In this document: one piece after another, positions 18,016 through 27,273 of the stretch
How the letters are laid out: every line of letters begins with the position of its first letter
Position numbering within the stretch: the stretch's first letter is position 1
Origin: Carbonactinospora thermoautotrophica
Lineage (GTDB): Bacteria; Actinomycetota; Actinomycetes; Streptomycetales; Carbonactinosporaceae
DNA: 64,000 nucleotides
Reading direction: 5' to 3'
NCBI RefSeq assembly: GCF_001543895.1
Contig: NZ_JYIJ01000009.1
Coordinates: 36,466 to 100,465 of the forward strand
Position numbers and translations under genes: made by a program
Notes under the pieces: model-generated
Database searches by the model: none
What the model saw: only the letters and a program-made list of their open reading frames with translations
Told to the model about the DNA's origin: nothing

Positions 18016-18447
18016 GTGAGGGGAAGGACCCGGGTGTTCCGTGGTGGTCGGCAGGCGGTCACGCTCGCCGTGTGCGGCCTGGCGGTGGCCGCGTGCGGCG
18101 GTGCACCGGGTGAGGCCAAGGGGGAGAAGGGCGTGCGGGATGCGGTGACCGCGTTTGCGCGGGCGCTGGTGGACGACGATCCCAAGGCCGCCTGTGATCA
18201 GCTGACCGATAACGCCAAGCGCAACGCCATGGCGACCTTCCACGCCGACACGTGTGAGAAGGCCATGGAACGGCTGGCTGCGAGCCTGCACGACTCGACC
18301 CGGAAGCAGGCCGAGGACGTGCCCATTGCCCAGGTGAAGATCGACGGGGGCAACGCCAGCGTGGTGTTCGCCACCAAGTTCATCGGCGAGCAGGACTTCG
18401 ACCTCAAGCGCGTCGACGGCCGCTGGCTGCTGGACGACATCGACTGA
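18016..18447 (+). CDS. Secreted lipoprotein, DUF4878-like
   Basis: A 143-residue protein with an N-terminal signal (VFRGGRQAVTLAVCGLAVAA) ending in a lipobox cysteine (LAVAACGG), so it is predicted to be lipid-anchored outside the membrane. The mature part (AVTAFARALVDDDPKAACDQ, then a C-terminal strand region VDGRWLLDDID) resembles the NTF2-like DUF4878 fold seen in many small actinobacterial lipoproteins. Two further cysteines (KAACDQ, ADTCEK) may form a disulfide. A strong terminator follows directly. The ligand or partner is unknown. Confidence 0.75.
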   Translation: MRGRTRVFRGGRQAVTLAVCGLAVAACGGAPGEAKGEKGVRDAVTAFARALVDDDPKAACDQLTDNAKRNAMATFHADTCEKAMERLAASLHDSTRKQAEDVPIAQVKIDGGNASVVFATKFIGEQDFDLKRVDGRWLLDDID

Positions 18448-18449
18448 CC

Positions 18450-18507
18450 GATCCGCGGAGGCGCCTTCGCCCAGCCCCGTGCCCGGGCGAAGGCGCCTCC
18501 GCGGATG
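18450..18507. terminator. Strong bidirectional terminator hairpin
   Basis: A 22-bp perfect stem: left arm 18451-18472 (begins atccgcggaggcgcc), 12-nt loop, right arm 18485-18506. It lies between the ends of the lipoprotein gene (plus) and the CNNM gene (minus). No long T-run is visible, which is common in high-GC actinobacteria. Confidence 0.85.
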
Positions 18508-18571
18508 GCGGGGGAGTCCGCAGGTGCAGCGGAACGGTGCCCTGCGGACGGCCGGTTGGCGGGATGCCTGG

Positions 18572-19678
18572 TCAGGGGCGGGGGTGTTCGCGGGTCGGCT
18601 GGGCGGTGGGGGTGTCGGTTTCGTCGTCGAATTCGCCGATCAGTTCCTCGAGGAGGTCTTCGAGGGTGACCAGTCCCAGCACGCTGCCGCCGCCGGTGTC
18701 GCCGGTGTCGCGGGGGTCGTGGTGGACGAGGGCGAGCTGGGCGTGGTGGGCCCGCAGGGTTTGGATCGCGTCGGCGCAGGTGTCGCCGGGACGCAGGAAC
18801 AGGACCGGGCTCATCAGGTCGGCGGCGGTGGCGGTCCGGCCGGTGGTGTGGGCGCGGAGCGCGTCGTGGACGTGCACCACGCCGATCGGGTGGTCGTGGT
18901 CGCCGGTGACGGGGTAGCGGGAGTGGCCGGTGGCGCGAGCGAGGCGCTCGATCTCGGCCGCGGGCGTGTGGGCGGGCACGGTGACCGCGTCGGGCCAGGG
19001 GGTCATGGCGTCGGCGACGATGGTGCGCTGCAGGTGCAGCACGCGGGTGAGCAGGCGGTGCTGGTCTGGTGCGAGGAGCCCGTGCTGGTGGGACTGCTCC
19101 AGCAGCATACGCAGGTCGTCGGGGCCGTGGGCGGCGGCGAGCTCGGCCTGGGGTTCGACCTTGATCGCGCGCAGGGCGGTGTTGGCGATGCCGTTGAGCA
19201 GGGCGAGAGCGGGGCGGGTGGCGCGGGTGAACGCCCGGAAGGGGAGGGCGAGCAGGAGCGCGGAGCGTTCCGGGTGGGAGATCGCCCAGGATTTCGGCGC
19301 CATCTCCCCGACGACCATGTGCGAGAAGACCACGACCGCTAGGCCGAGCAGGAACGCCACGGCGTAGCTGATCTGGTGGGGCAGGCCGAGGGTGGTGAGC
19401 GCGGGGTCGAGCAGGTGGGCGAGGGCGGGTTCGGCGATCGCGCCCAGGCCGAGGGAGCACAGGGTGATGCCGAGCTGGGCGCCGGCCAGCATCAACGACA
19501 GTTCCCGGGTGCCGGCCAGCGCGGCGCGGGCCGCCCTTCTCGCGACGCCGCTGCCGGCGTGGGCGGCCTGTTCCAGGCGGTGGCGCTTGCTGGCGACTAG
19601 GGCGAATTCGGCGGCGACGAAGAACGCGTTGCCCGCCAGCAACAGCACGGAGACGACGAGGGCGACCACGGGGCTCAC
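18572..19678 (-). CDS. CNNM/CorC-type membrane protein with CBS domains (HlyC/CorC family)
   Basis: A 368-residue protein. The first ~180 residues form a DUF21/CNNM transmembrane domain (VVALVVSVLLLAGNAFFVAA at the start, then LGLPHQISYAVAFLLGLAVVVFSHMVVGEM). Two CBS domains follow (about 205-340, MTPWPDAVTVPAHTP and MSPVLFLRPGDTCADA), then an acidic end, ELIGEFDDETDTP. Family members export or regulate magnesium and other divalent ions. The start overlaps the stop of a second family member by 4 bp, so the two are co-translated. The transporter CorC C-terminal domain is lacking in this shorter copy. Confidence 0.88.
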   Translation of the reverse strand: MSPVVALVVSVLLLAGNAFFVAAEFALVASKRHRLEQAAHAGSGVARRAARAALAGTRELSLMLAGAQLGITLCSLGLGAIAEPALAHLLDPALTTLGLPHQISYAVAFLLGLAVVVFSHMVVGEMAPKSWAISHPERSALLLALPFRAFTRATRPALALLNGIANTALRAIKVEPQAELAAAHGPDDLRMLLEQSHQHGLLAPDQHRLLTRVLHLQRTIVADAMTPWPDAVTVPAHTPAAEIERLARATGHSRYPVTGDHDHPIGVVHVHDALRAHTTGRTATAADLMSPVLFLRPGDTCADAIQTLRAHHAQLALVHHDPRDTGDTGGGSVLGLVTLEDLLEELIGEFDDETDTPTAQPTREHPRP

Positions 19679-21033
19679 CGCGCCTCCCTGGGGGTGTCCA
19701 GGGCGTGGATGCGGATGACGGCCGGCACCCGGCGGTGGATCGTCTCCACGACCAGCCGCACCCGTTGCCCGGTTGCCGGTGCGTGATCGTCGTGGCGTGG
19801 CACGGTGAGGTCGAGGTGGTCGCCGACGGCGGGGATGCGGCCCAGGCGGGCCATGAGCAGGCCGCTGAGGGTGTCGTAGTCGTCGCTGGCGGGCAGCTCC
19901 ACACCGGTGACGTCGTGGACCTGGTCCAGCCGCCAGGTCGCGGGCACGATCCAGGAACCGTCGGCGGTGCGGGTGGCGGCGGGGGCGGCGGTGTCGTCCT
20001 CGTCGAAGATCTCACCGACCAGCTCCTCCACCACGTCCTCCAGCGTGACCACCCCGGCGAGCCCGCCGTACTCGTCGACCACGCACGCCAGCTGGCGGTG
20101 GGCGCGGCGCAGCTCCTCCAGCAGCCGGGGCAGCGGCAGTGTCGCCGGGACCAGCAGCGGTGGGTGGGCGACGTCGGCGACCGGTACCCGGTCGCGTGCC
20201 TCGGCCGGGACGGTGAGCACGTCGTGGGCACCGGCCACCCCGACCACGTCGTCGAGGTCGTCGCCGATGACCGGGAAGCGGGCGTGCCCGGTGGCGAGCA
20301 GCTCGACCACGCGCCGCACCGGGTCGGCGGCGCGCACCACGTGGACCTCGACGCGGGGCACCATGACCTGCTCGGCGGTCAGGTGGCGGAAGTCCAGCGC
20401 GCGGTCCAGCAACCGGGACAGCTGCGGATCCAGCCGCCCGCGTGCCTGGGACTCCTCGATGATCCGCTCCAGCTCCTCCGGGGTGGCGCCCTGCGGCAGC
20501 TCCTCCACCGGCTCGATGCCCACCCAGCGCAGCAGCCGGTTCGCCGCCGTGTCGAACACCCGGATCACCGGGCCGGCCATCGCCAGCCAGACCAGGGTGG
20601 AGCCGGCCAGGGCCCGGGCGAGGGGGACCGGGCGGGCGATGCCCAGATTCTTCGGTGCCAGCTCCCCCAGCACCATCTGCACGACCGTCGCCACGATCAG
20701 CGCGAGGGTGAACGCCACCGGGGTGCTCGCCTCCTGGGGTAGCCCCGCGGCGTGCAGCAGGGGCGCGAGGCCGGCGCCGAGGAACGGCTCGGCGACATAC
20801 CCGGCCAGCAGGGCGGTGACGGTGATCCCGAACTGCGCGCCGGACAGCGTGAACGACAACCGGCGCGTCACCTGCAGGGCCCGCCCCGCCGCCCGGTCCC
20901 CGCCGGCGGCCAGCTGGGCGAGCCGGGCGCGGTCGACGGTGACGTAGGCGAACTCCTGGGCCACGAAGTAGCCGGTGGCCACGGTCAACGCCACGATCAA
21001 AACCAGCCCGAGAGCGATCAACACCGCGCCCAC
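19675..21033 (-). CDS. CNNM/CorC-type membrane protein with CBS and CorC_HlyC domains
   Basis: About 452 residues from the GTG at 21033, which places the first hydrophobic segment (LIALGLVLIVALTVATGYFV) at the N-terminus; a longer frame is open to 21099. A DUF21/CNNM domain is followed by two CBS domains (VMVPRVEVHVVRAADPVRRV; LACVVDEYGGLAGVVTLEDV) and an acidic EIFDEDD. The C-terminal CorC_HlyC domain (SWIVPATWRLDQVHDVTGVE) is complete. It is paired with the shorter gene downstream, as is common in actinobacteria where two paralogues may form a heterodimer. The predicted role is divalent cation efflux or regulation. Confidence 0.9.
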   Translation of the reverse strand: MGAVLIALGLVLIVALTVATGYFVAQEFAYVTVDRARLAQLAAGGDRAAGRALQVTRRLSFTLSGAQFGITVTALLAGYVAEPFLGAGLAPLLHAAGLPQEASTPVAFTLALIVATVVQMVLGELAPKNLGIARPVPLARALAGSTLVWLAMAGPVIRVFDTAANRLLRWVGIEPVEELPQGATPEELERIIEESQARGRLDPQLSRLLDRALDFRHLTAEQVMVPRVEVHVVRAADPVRRVVELLATGHARFPVIGDDLDDVVGVAGAHDVLTVPAEARDRVPVADVAHPPLLVPATLPLPRLLEELRRAHRQLACVVDEYGGLAGVVTLEDVVEELVGEIFDEDDTAAPAATRTADGSWIVPATWRLDQVHDVTGVELPASDDYDTLSGLLMARLGRIPAVGDHLDLTVPRHDDHAPATGQRVRLVVETIHRRVPAVIRIHALDTPREAR

Positions 21034-21198
21034 CCCGCGCCCCCGGGCAACACCAGGATCAACCACGACAGCCGGGCCGCACCCGGCCGCGGACTGCACC
21101 CCTCGGCTGTGCCAGCAGTCATGCCCGCCAGACTACCAACCGCCCCCGCCCGGCTCCCCCACCGGATACGCCAGCCCCACCCGCGGGCCACCAAGGAC

Positions 21199-21228
21199 GT
21201 GGGCCCGGCCTAGGTCGGCCGGGCCCAC
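21199..21228 (-). terminator. Terminator hairpin downstream of the HhH gene
   Basis: A 12-bp perfect stem (gtgggcccggcc / ggccgggcccac) with a 6-nt loop, 28 bp beyond the stop of the minus-strand gene at 21257. Confidence 0.75.
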
Positions 21229-21256
21229 CCGATCCCCTACCTGGTCGGCTGGCGGG

Positions 21257-21481
21257 TCAGCTGGCGCTGTCGTGCAGGTCGACCAGCGCCGCGGCGGCCC
21301 GGAAGTACCGGTTGCTGCCCAGGTCCGCGATCGTCTTGACGCCGAAGGCCTTCGCCAACAGCTCCGCGTCCCCCTCGCTGACCCCGGCCAGCGCCGACAC
21401 CGGCGCCTCCAGCAGCTCGGCCAGCGGCTTGTCCTCCCACGCCTTGTCCAGGATCTTGTTCAGGTCGGCGGACACCGCCAT
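21257..21481 (-). CDS. Small helix-hairpin-helix-like protein
   Basis: A 74-residue protein with a clear ribosome-binding site (ggaggggt) before ATG. The centre (PVSALAGVSEGDAELLAKAF-GVKTIADLGSNRYF) resembles a helix-hairpin-helix repeat of the kind found in DNA-binding or polymerase-associated proteins, where the G-VS motif forms the hairpin. No other domain is present. It stands alone with its own terminator. I cannot name a family; a nucleoid or scaffolding role is possible but unproven. Confidence 0.65.
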   Translation of the reverse strand: MAVSADLNKILDKAWEDKPLAELLEAPVSALAGVSEGDAELLAKAFGVKTIADLGSNRYFRAAAALVDLHDSAS

Positions 21482-21643
21482 CGTCTGTACCCCTCCTTAC
21501 TTCATTCCTTGCGTCGCATGGCTGTTACGCGGGCGGGGTGGTGCGCTAACCTCCCCCGCCGTCGGGTCGGGCAGCCGCTCGGATTCGGGCTGTTTCGGCC
21601 AACGGCCGCCCGACCCAACGCCTGCACAACCGCAGGGCCGGGG

Positions 21644-22117
21644 CTAGAAGTCGAACAGGCCCCCCGCGTCCCCGCCCTCCTCACCGGCGGCCTGGGGCTC
21701 TTCCTCGTCGCCTTCGAAGACCTCCTCGACGACCTCACCGAGCACCATGCCGCCCACCACCCCGGCGGCCACCCCTGCCGCGCCCGCGGCGAGCATCGCC
21801 CCGGTACCGGGCCGGCTCCCGTGGTACCGGCTCCCGTGGTACTCGTCGTGGTCATGCTCGACCTTGTGCACCCCGTAGCCGGGCGGCGGATAACCCTCCC
21901 CCGCATGAGCCGGGTAGCCGACCGGCGGCTGCGGCGGATAACCCGGCGGCGGATAACCCGGCTGGGGGTAGCCGGGCGTCGGCGGGGCGTGCAGCTCGGT
22001 CCGGACCCGGTGCCCGCAACTCGGGCAGACCTGGACCGGCCGGGGCACACCCCACAGCGGGGCGAACATCACCGTCTCCACCCCAGGCCCGTGCCCAGGA
22101 TCGAAGAAACAGGTCAC
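21644..22117 (-). CDS. Zinc-ribbon/GYPPPGY-repeat protein with C-terminal glycine-rich membrane segment
   Basis: The GTG at 22117 has a good ribosome-binding site (ggaggga), giving 157 residues. The N-terminal part has a CPSC motif (VQVCPSCGHRVRTEL) that may be half of a zinc site. A Gly-Tyr-Pro repeat tract (GYPQPGYPPPGYPPQPPVGY) and a His/Asp-rich stretch (HKVEHDHDEYHGSRYHGSR) follow, then a glycine-zipper hydrophobic segment AMLAAGAAGVAAGVVGGMVL and an acidic tail. The pattern suggests a membrane- or surface-associated protein. Function unknown. Confidence 0.65.
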   Translation of the reverse strand: MTCFFDPGHGPGVETVMFAPLWGVPRPVQVCPSCGHRVRTELHAPPTPGYPQPGYPPPGYPPQPPVGYPAHAGEGYPPPGYGVHKVEHDHDEYHGSRYHGSRPGTGAMLAAGAAGVAAGVVGGMVLGEVVEEVFEGDEEEPQAAGEEGGDAGGLFDF

Positions 22118-22351
22118 GACACTCCCTCCGAACACGCGACAGCGGTCTGAGGAGCCTGCGTCGACCACACGAGTCGATCAACGGCCCTGCGCTGAGCGTA
22201 GCCGCCCCGTCACCAGCTGGTGGCACCGGTAGAGGAAAGCCACCCCAAACACATGGCGCTTCGCGGCGCGGTTCCTGACCGGCACCTCAGCCCGCTCCCC
22301 ACCGACCGGTGACCAGCGGCACCACTGAACTGCCCCGGGTTCGGTGGAGAC

Positions 22352-23379
<1,028 letters not shown>

Positions 23380-23761
23380 GGTGAAGGTCGGGGACGAACA
23401 CCGCGCGCTTCCCACGCGACAGCGCGCCCGCGAGCCGCACAACGCGGGGATCGCGCGGGCCCTGTGGTGTGGCTCCGGGGAGCACCACCACGGCGGGAGC
23501 CGGGTTCTGCCCTTGCGGTAGATAAAGGTCACCGGTGACACCGTCAAGAGTGACGGTCTGGTGCGTGATGGAGCTGGTGAACGGCCGCGGCACCTCACCC
23601 CCGAGGGCCTCGGTGGTCGTGGTGGCGGCCTTGACGCGAGCTTGAACCGGCGGCAGGGAGGCGAGCCCGGCAGTCAGCAGAAGGACAGCCGCGAACAGGC
23701 CCAACCATCTGCTGCGCAGGATGCGTCTCGCCGTCCTCCTGCCCGCTGGTTCGCTCTGCAA
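23380..23761 (-). pseudogene. Alpha/beta hydrolase, 3' truncated by IS3
   Basis: The N-terminus has a membrane or signal segment (LGLFAAVLLLTAGLASLPPV) and the beginning of a dienelactone-hydrolase-like domain (GDLYLPQGQNPAPAVVVLPG), then AVFVPDL, where the IS3 remnant begins. The catalytic Ser, Asp and His would lie in the missing part, so the gene must be inactive. It was probably an extracytoplasmic or anchored hydrolase. Confidence 0.75.
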
Positions 23762-23994
23762 CAGCTCGTCAATCCCTCTTCAGGCGCCCGCCCAACGTGT
23801 CTCCCCAGCTCGGTGCTGCTGGGTGGCATTTGGTGGTCACCGGCGCCGCTGTGCGCTGTGTTCACCTCACTGGTACCCGTTGGCAAGCGCGAGCCATCCG
23901 GTGACCGAGGGTGCCACGAGGGGTGGTATCGAACTGCTGGGCATGTCGCATGAGGGGGCCTCGTACTGGCCGTGTCGTCGACGGCTGAAAACGG

Positions 23995-25741
23995 GCTCTG
24001 GCTCGGATTTCGTGATCTTGTGGCGGGGCTTGGTTGATCGTGATCATGACGGGTGTCGGTCCCGGAGTTGCTCGCGGTCTGGTTCCCGCACCTGGCGGGT
24101 GTGCGCATCGGGGGGGTGTTCCTGGCCGGGAGGTCGGTGCGGAGCAGGGCCAGGACACCAGATCCGGAGGCGGTCTGCCCGGGCTGTGGTGTCGCGTCCC
24201 GGTGGGTGCACGGCCGGGCGGAGCGGCGGCTGTCCGACACCGCGATCGCGGGCCGGGAGACAGTGATCCGGCTTGGGGTTCGCCGGTTCTGCTGCCGCGA
24301 CGACGAGTGCCAGAAGAAGACCTTCGCCGAACAGGTCCCTGGGCCGACGGTCCGCTCCGGGTGATGCAGCGTGGGGCTGGGCGATGCGCTGCGGGCGAAT
24401 CGCTTGGGCGCTGGGCGGCCGGGCGGGGGCACGGCGGGCCCGTCGGCTGGCCGCGGCCGTGGACCGGATGAGGTTGGCCGCGGCTGCTCCGTGCTCTGCC
24501 CGATCCTGCCGTCGCGGTGCCCCGCGTGCTGGGGGTGGATGAGTTCGCGCTACGGCGTGGCCACACCCTGCGGCACGGTTTGCGGCACGGTTTGCGGCAC
24601 GGTGCTGGTCGACGTGGAAGCCCGCCGCCCGGTCGAGGTGCTGGCCGACCGGTCAGCGGAGTCCTTCACCCGCTGGCTGGGCGCCCGCCCCGGGGTGGCG
24701 GTGGTCTGCCGCGACCGCGCGGGGTGCTATGCCGAGGGCGCCGCACGCGGCCCCCGGCGGCGGTCCAGGTCACCGGCCGCTGGCATCTGTGGCGCGACCC
24801 CGGCGAAGCCGTCGCGCGGGCCGTCAGCAAGCACCGCGCCCGCCAGCGCCAGCCGACCGGACCGGGCAGGTCAGCACAGGCCGACGAACAGGCCGGGCCA
24901 CCCGGTCGACGCCGCGGGCGTTCCCGCACCCGAGGGCCGGGTGGCCACGCGCACCCGGGAGCGGCACGCGGCCGTCCACGGTCTCCTCGCCGACGGCCAC
25001 AGCCTCCAAGCGATCGCCCGCGAGCTGCGCCTGGCCCGCGGCACCGTCCGCCGCTTCGCCCGCGCCGACAGCCCAGACGAGCTGCTGACCAAGGACGGCA
25101 CCGGCCGCAGGCCCAGCATGCTGGAGGAGTTCACGCCCTCCCCGTACTGGCGGTGGAACGCCGGGTGCACCGACGCCGCCCGGCTGCGGGAGGAGACCCA
25201 GGCCCTGGGCTATCGCGGCAGCTACGCCACCGCGCGGGACCACCTCCGCCCCTTCCGCTCCGGCACGACCGCACCCGAGCCCGTCCCGGCACCGCCGACG
25301 GTGCGCCCGGTGGCCGGGTGGATCATACGCAACCCCCGCACCCTGGAACCCGGCGAGGAACACCAGCTCAAGGAACACCAGCTCAAGGCCATCCTGGCCC
25401 GATGCCCACACCGGAACACCGTCCACGGGCACGTGCGCGCCTTCGCGCGCATGATGCGCCCGCGGCGCGGAGACCGCCTCACCGACTGGATGGCCACCGT
25501 CCTCGCCGCGGACCTTCCCGAACCGCACTCCTTCGCCACCGGCCTACGGCGCGACCGGCACGCCGTCACCGCCGGCCTCACCCTGCCCTGGAGCTCCGGC
25601 CCCGTCGGGGGCCACATCAACCGCATCGAGATGCTCAAGCGACAAATGTACGGACGCGCCAACCCCGACCTGCTCCGCACGCGAGTCCTACTCGCCGACT
25701 GAGACACAGAGGAGCCCTTCACAGAATCTGTGCCAGAGCCC
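23995..25741 (+). mobile_element. Degraded ISL3-family element
   Basis: The left end (gggctctggctcggatttcg) and right end (read in reverse, gggctctggcacagattctg) form an imperfect inverted repeat. The ends resemble those of the intact ISL3 at 537-2269 only in general design. The single transposase gene inside is frameshifted several times. No clear direct repeat flanks it. Confidence 0.65.
24053..25702 (+). pseudogene. ISL3 family transposase, multiply frameshifted
   Basis: Family motifs can be traced across frames: VPELLAVWFPHLAGVRIGGV and zinc motif VCPGCGVASRWVHGRAERRL in the first frame, VLGVDEFALRRGHT in a second (about 24520), VLADRSAESFTRWLGARPGV in a third, and the C-terminal block [20 protein letters not shown] in the last. 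Shifts occur near 24360, 24480, 24570 and 24750-24950. Two short duplications are visible: a 12-bp unit (gcggcacggttt) repeated near 24571-24602, and caccagctcaaggaa doubled near 25361-25390. It is clearly inactive. Confidence 0.85.
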
Positions 25742-25754
25742 GAATCTTGACCTC

Positions 25755-26554
25755 CTGGCGATTCCGGATGACCTGTGGGAACGGGTGGCACCGTTGCTTC
25801 CGCCGCATCTACCGCGTCGCCGACGCCACCCAGGTCGGCTGCCGGTCGATGACCGGACGGCCCTGGCCGGCATCATCTACGTCCTGTGCAAGGGCGTGGC
25901 CTGGCGCGATGTCCCAGCCTCGGTGGTGGGCTGCTCGGGGGTGACCTGCTGGTGCCGGCTGCGGGACTGGACCGAAGCCGGCGTGTGGCCTCGGCTGCAT
26001 GAGGTGTTGCTAGCCGAGCTGCGGGCGGCAGGCCTGCTCGACATGGAGCATGCCGCGATCGACGGCTCGCACATCCGCGCCCTCAAAGGGGGGACCACGT
26101 CGGCCCCTCACCAGTTGACCGAGGCCGCCCCGGCTCCAAACACCACCTGATCGTCGACCGGCACGGCACCCAGCTGGCGGTCTCCCTGACCGGAGGCAAC
26201 CGCCACGACGTCACCCAGCTGGTGCCGCTGCTGGAGGCGATCCCGCCGATCCGAGGCGTGCGCGGCCGGCCCCGTCGCAAGCCCAAGCGGCTGTACGCCG
26301 ACCGTGGCTACGACTACGACCTCTACCGCCGCCTGCTGTGGCAGCGCGGGATCAAGCCGGTCATCGCTCGACGCGACACCGCGCACGGCTCCGGGCTGGG
26401 AAAGGTCAGATGGGTGGTCGAGCGCACCTTCGCCTGGCTACGCCAGTTCAAACGGCTGCGCGTCCGTTCCGAGCGCCGGGCCGACCTGCATCAAGGACTG
26501 CTTGAACTGGCCTGCAGCATCATCTGCCTTCGCAGGTTACGGACCTCATTTTGA
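25755..26554 (+). pseudogene. IS5 family transposase with one frameshift
   Basis: Reading begins in frame around DDLWERVAPLLPPHLPRRRR and GIIYVLCKGVAWRDVPASVV and runs to AIDGSHIRALKGG. At the six-G run 26088-26093 it must move back one base to continue as DHVGPSPVDRGRPGSKHHLI, then LAVSLTGGNRHDVTQLVPLL and finish with RVRSERRADLHQGLLELACS. With one added G a single ~266-residue transposase would result, which is the usual form in this group. No initiator codon is obvious upstream; the 5' end abuts the degraded ISL3, so the element may be truncated as well. Confidence 0.8.
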
Positions 26555-26712
26555 AACGAGCTGTTACTGGATCTTGGCGAGGACCTGTACCGAGTTCACC
26601 AGGCGATCAGCGCTTTGGAGGAACTGATCACCTTCAGCGACCGCGGCCGAAGTTGAACGCGAAGCATATGTGTATATGTGTAGGGGTGCTGGCATCCCAC
26701 ACACGCGGTAGC

Positions 26713-27273
26713 TCACGGTGGGGGCACGTCCTCGACCTGGGGTGGGTCGAGGAGCCTGTGTTGGGCCTCGTGGCCGTGCATGGCTTGGCTGCAGGCGGAA
26801 AACGGGCCGTCGGGTGCGCGCAGCTCCCGCATGGTGGGGTCGAGGTAGTCCCGTTCCCAGGTTTTCAGGCCGAGTCGGCCGGCGGCCGGGTCGGTGAGTT
26901 CCTGCCAAGCCAGCCACAGGGAGTGCAGGCGGGTGACCGCTTCGGGGTGGGCCCACCAGCGGGGGCACCAGGGGCGGTTGCTGGAGGGCTCGCGCCCGTA
27001 GAAGGGGATCAGGACGTCGCGCACCCAGGCGCCGAGGGCGCGCAGTTCGCGGGCGTACTCCTCGCTGCCCTCGCTGTAGTAGATGAGGTTGAGCTGCTCG
27101 GCGTTCTCGGCCTCGGGCTCGTCGGGCTCCAGGCCTGCGGCCGGGGACGCGGCAAGCTCGCTGACCTGGTCGTGCAGCTCGGCGAGCTGCTTTTCCAGGC
27201 GGCGGATGCGCGCGAGGGCGTCCTCCAGGTCGTTGCGTAGCTGCTCGATGGGGTCGGGTACCAGGTCGGTCAT
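26713..27273 (-). CDS. DUF4913 domain protein
   Basis: A 186-residue protein with an N-terminal coiled coil (IEQLRNDLEDALARIRRLEK) followed by the DUF4913 region: ARELRALGAWVRDVLIPFYG, then WCPRWWAHPEAVTRLHSLWL and WERDYLDPTMRELRAP. Its ATG overlaps the stop of the VirD4-like gene by 4 bp, so it is the last cistron of the conjugation operon. DUF4913 proteins are regularly found next to actinobacterial conjugation genes; their role is unknown. The stop at 26713 is followed by about 160 bp with no visible gene before the IS5 remnant. Confidence 0.85.
   Translation of the reverse strand: MTDLVPDPIEQLRNDLEDALARIRRLEKQLAELHDQVSELAASPAAGLEPDEPEAENAEQLNLIYYSEGSEEYARELRALGAWVRDVLIPFYGREPSSNRPWCPRWWAHPEAVTRLHSLWLAWQELTDPAAGRLGLKTWERDYLDPTMRELRAPDGPFSACSQAMHGHEAQHRLLDPPQVEDVPPP

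Noticed and set aside
18198..20231. 677-codon minus-strand ORF across the CNNM pair
   Set aside because: It is in another frame of the two CNNM genes, which have clear CBS and membrane domains. The product is a Pro/Arg-rich shadow.
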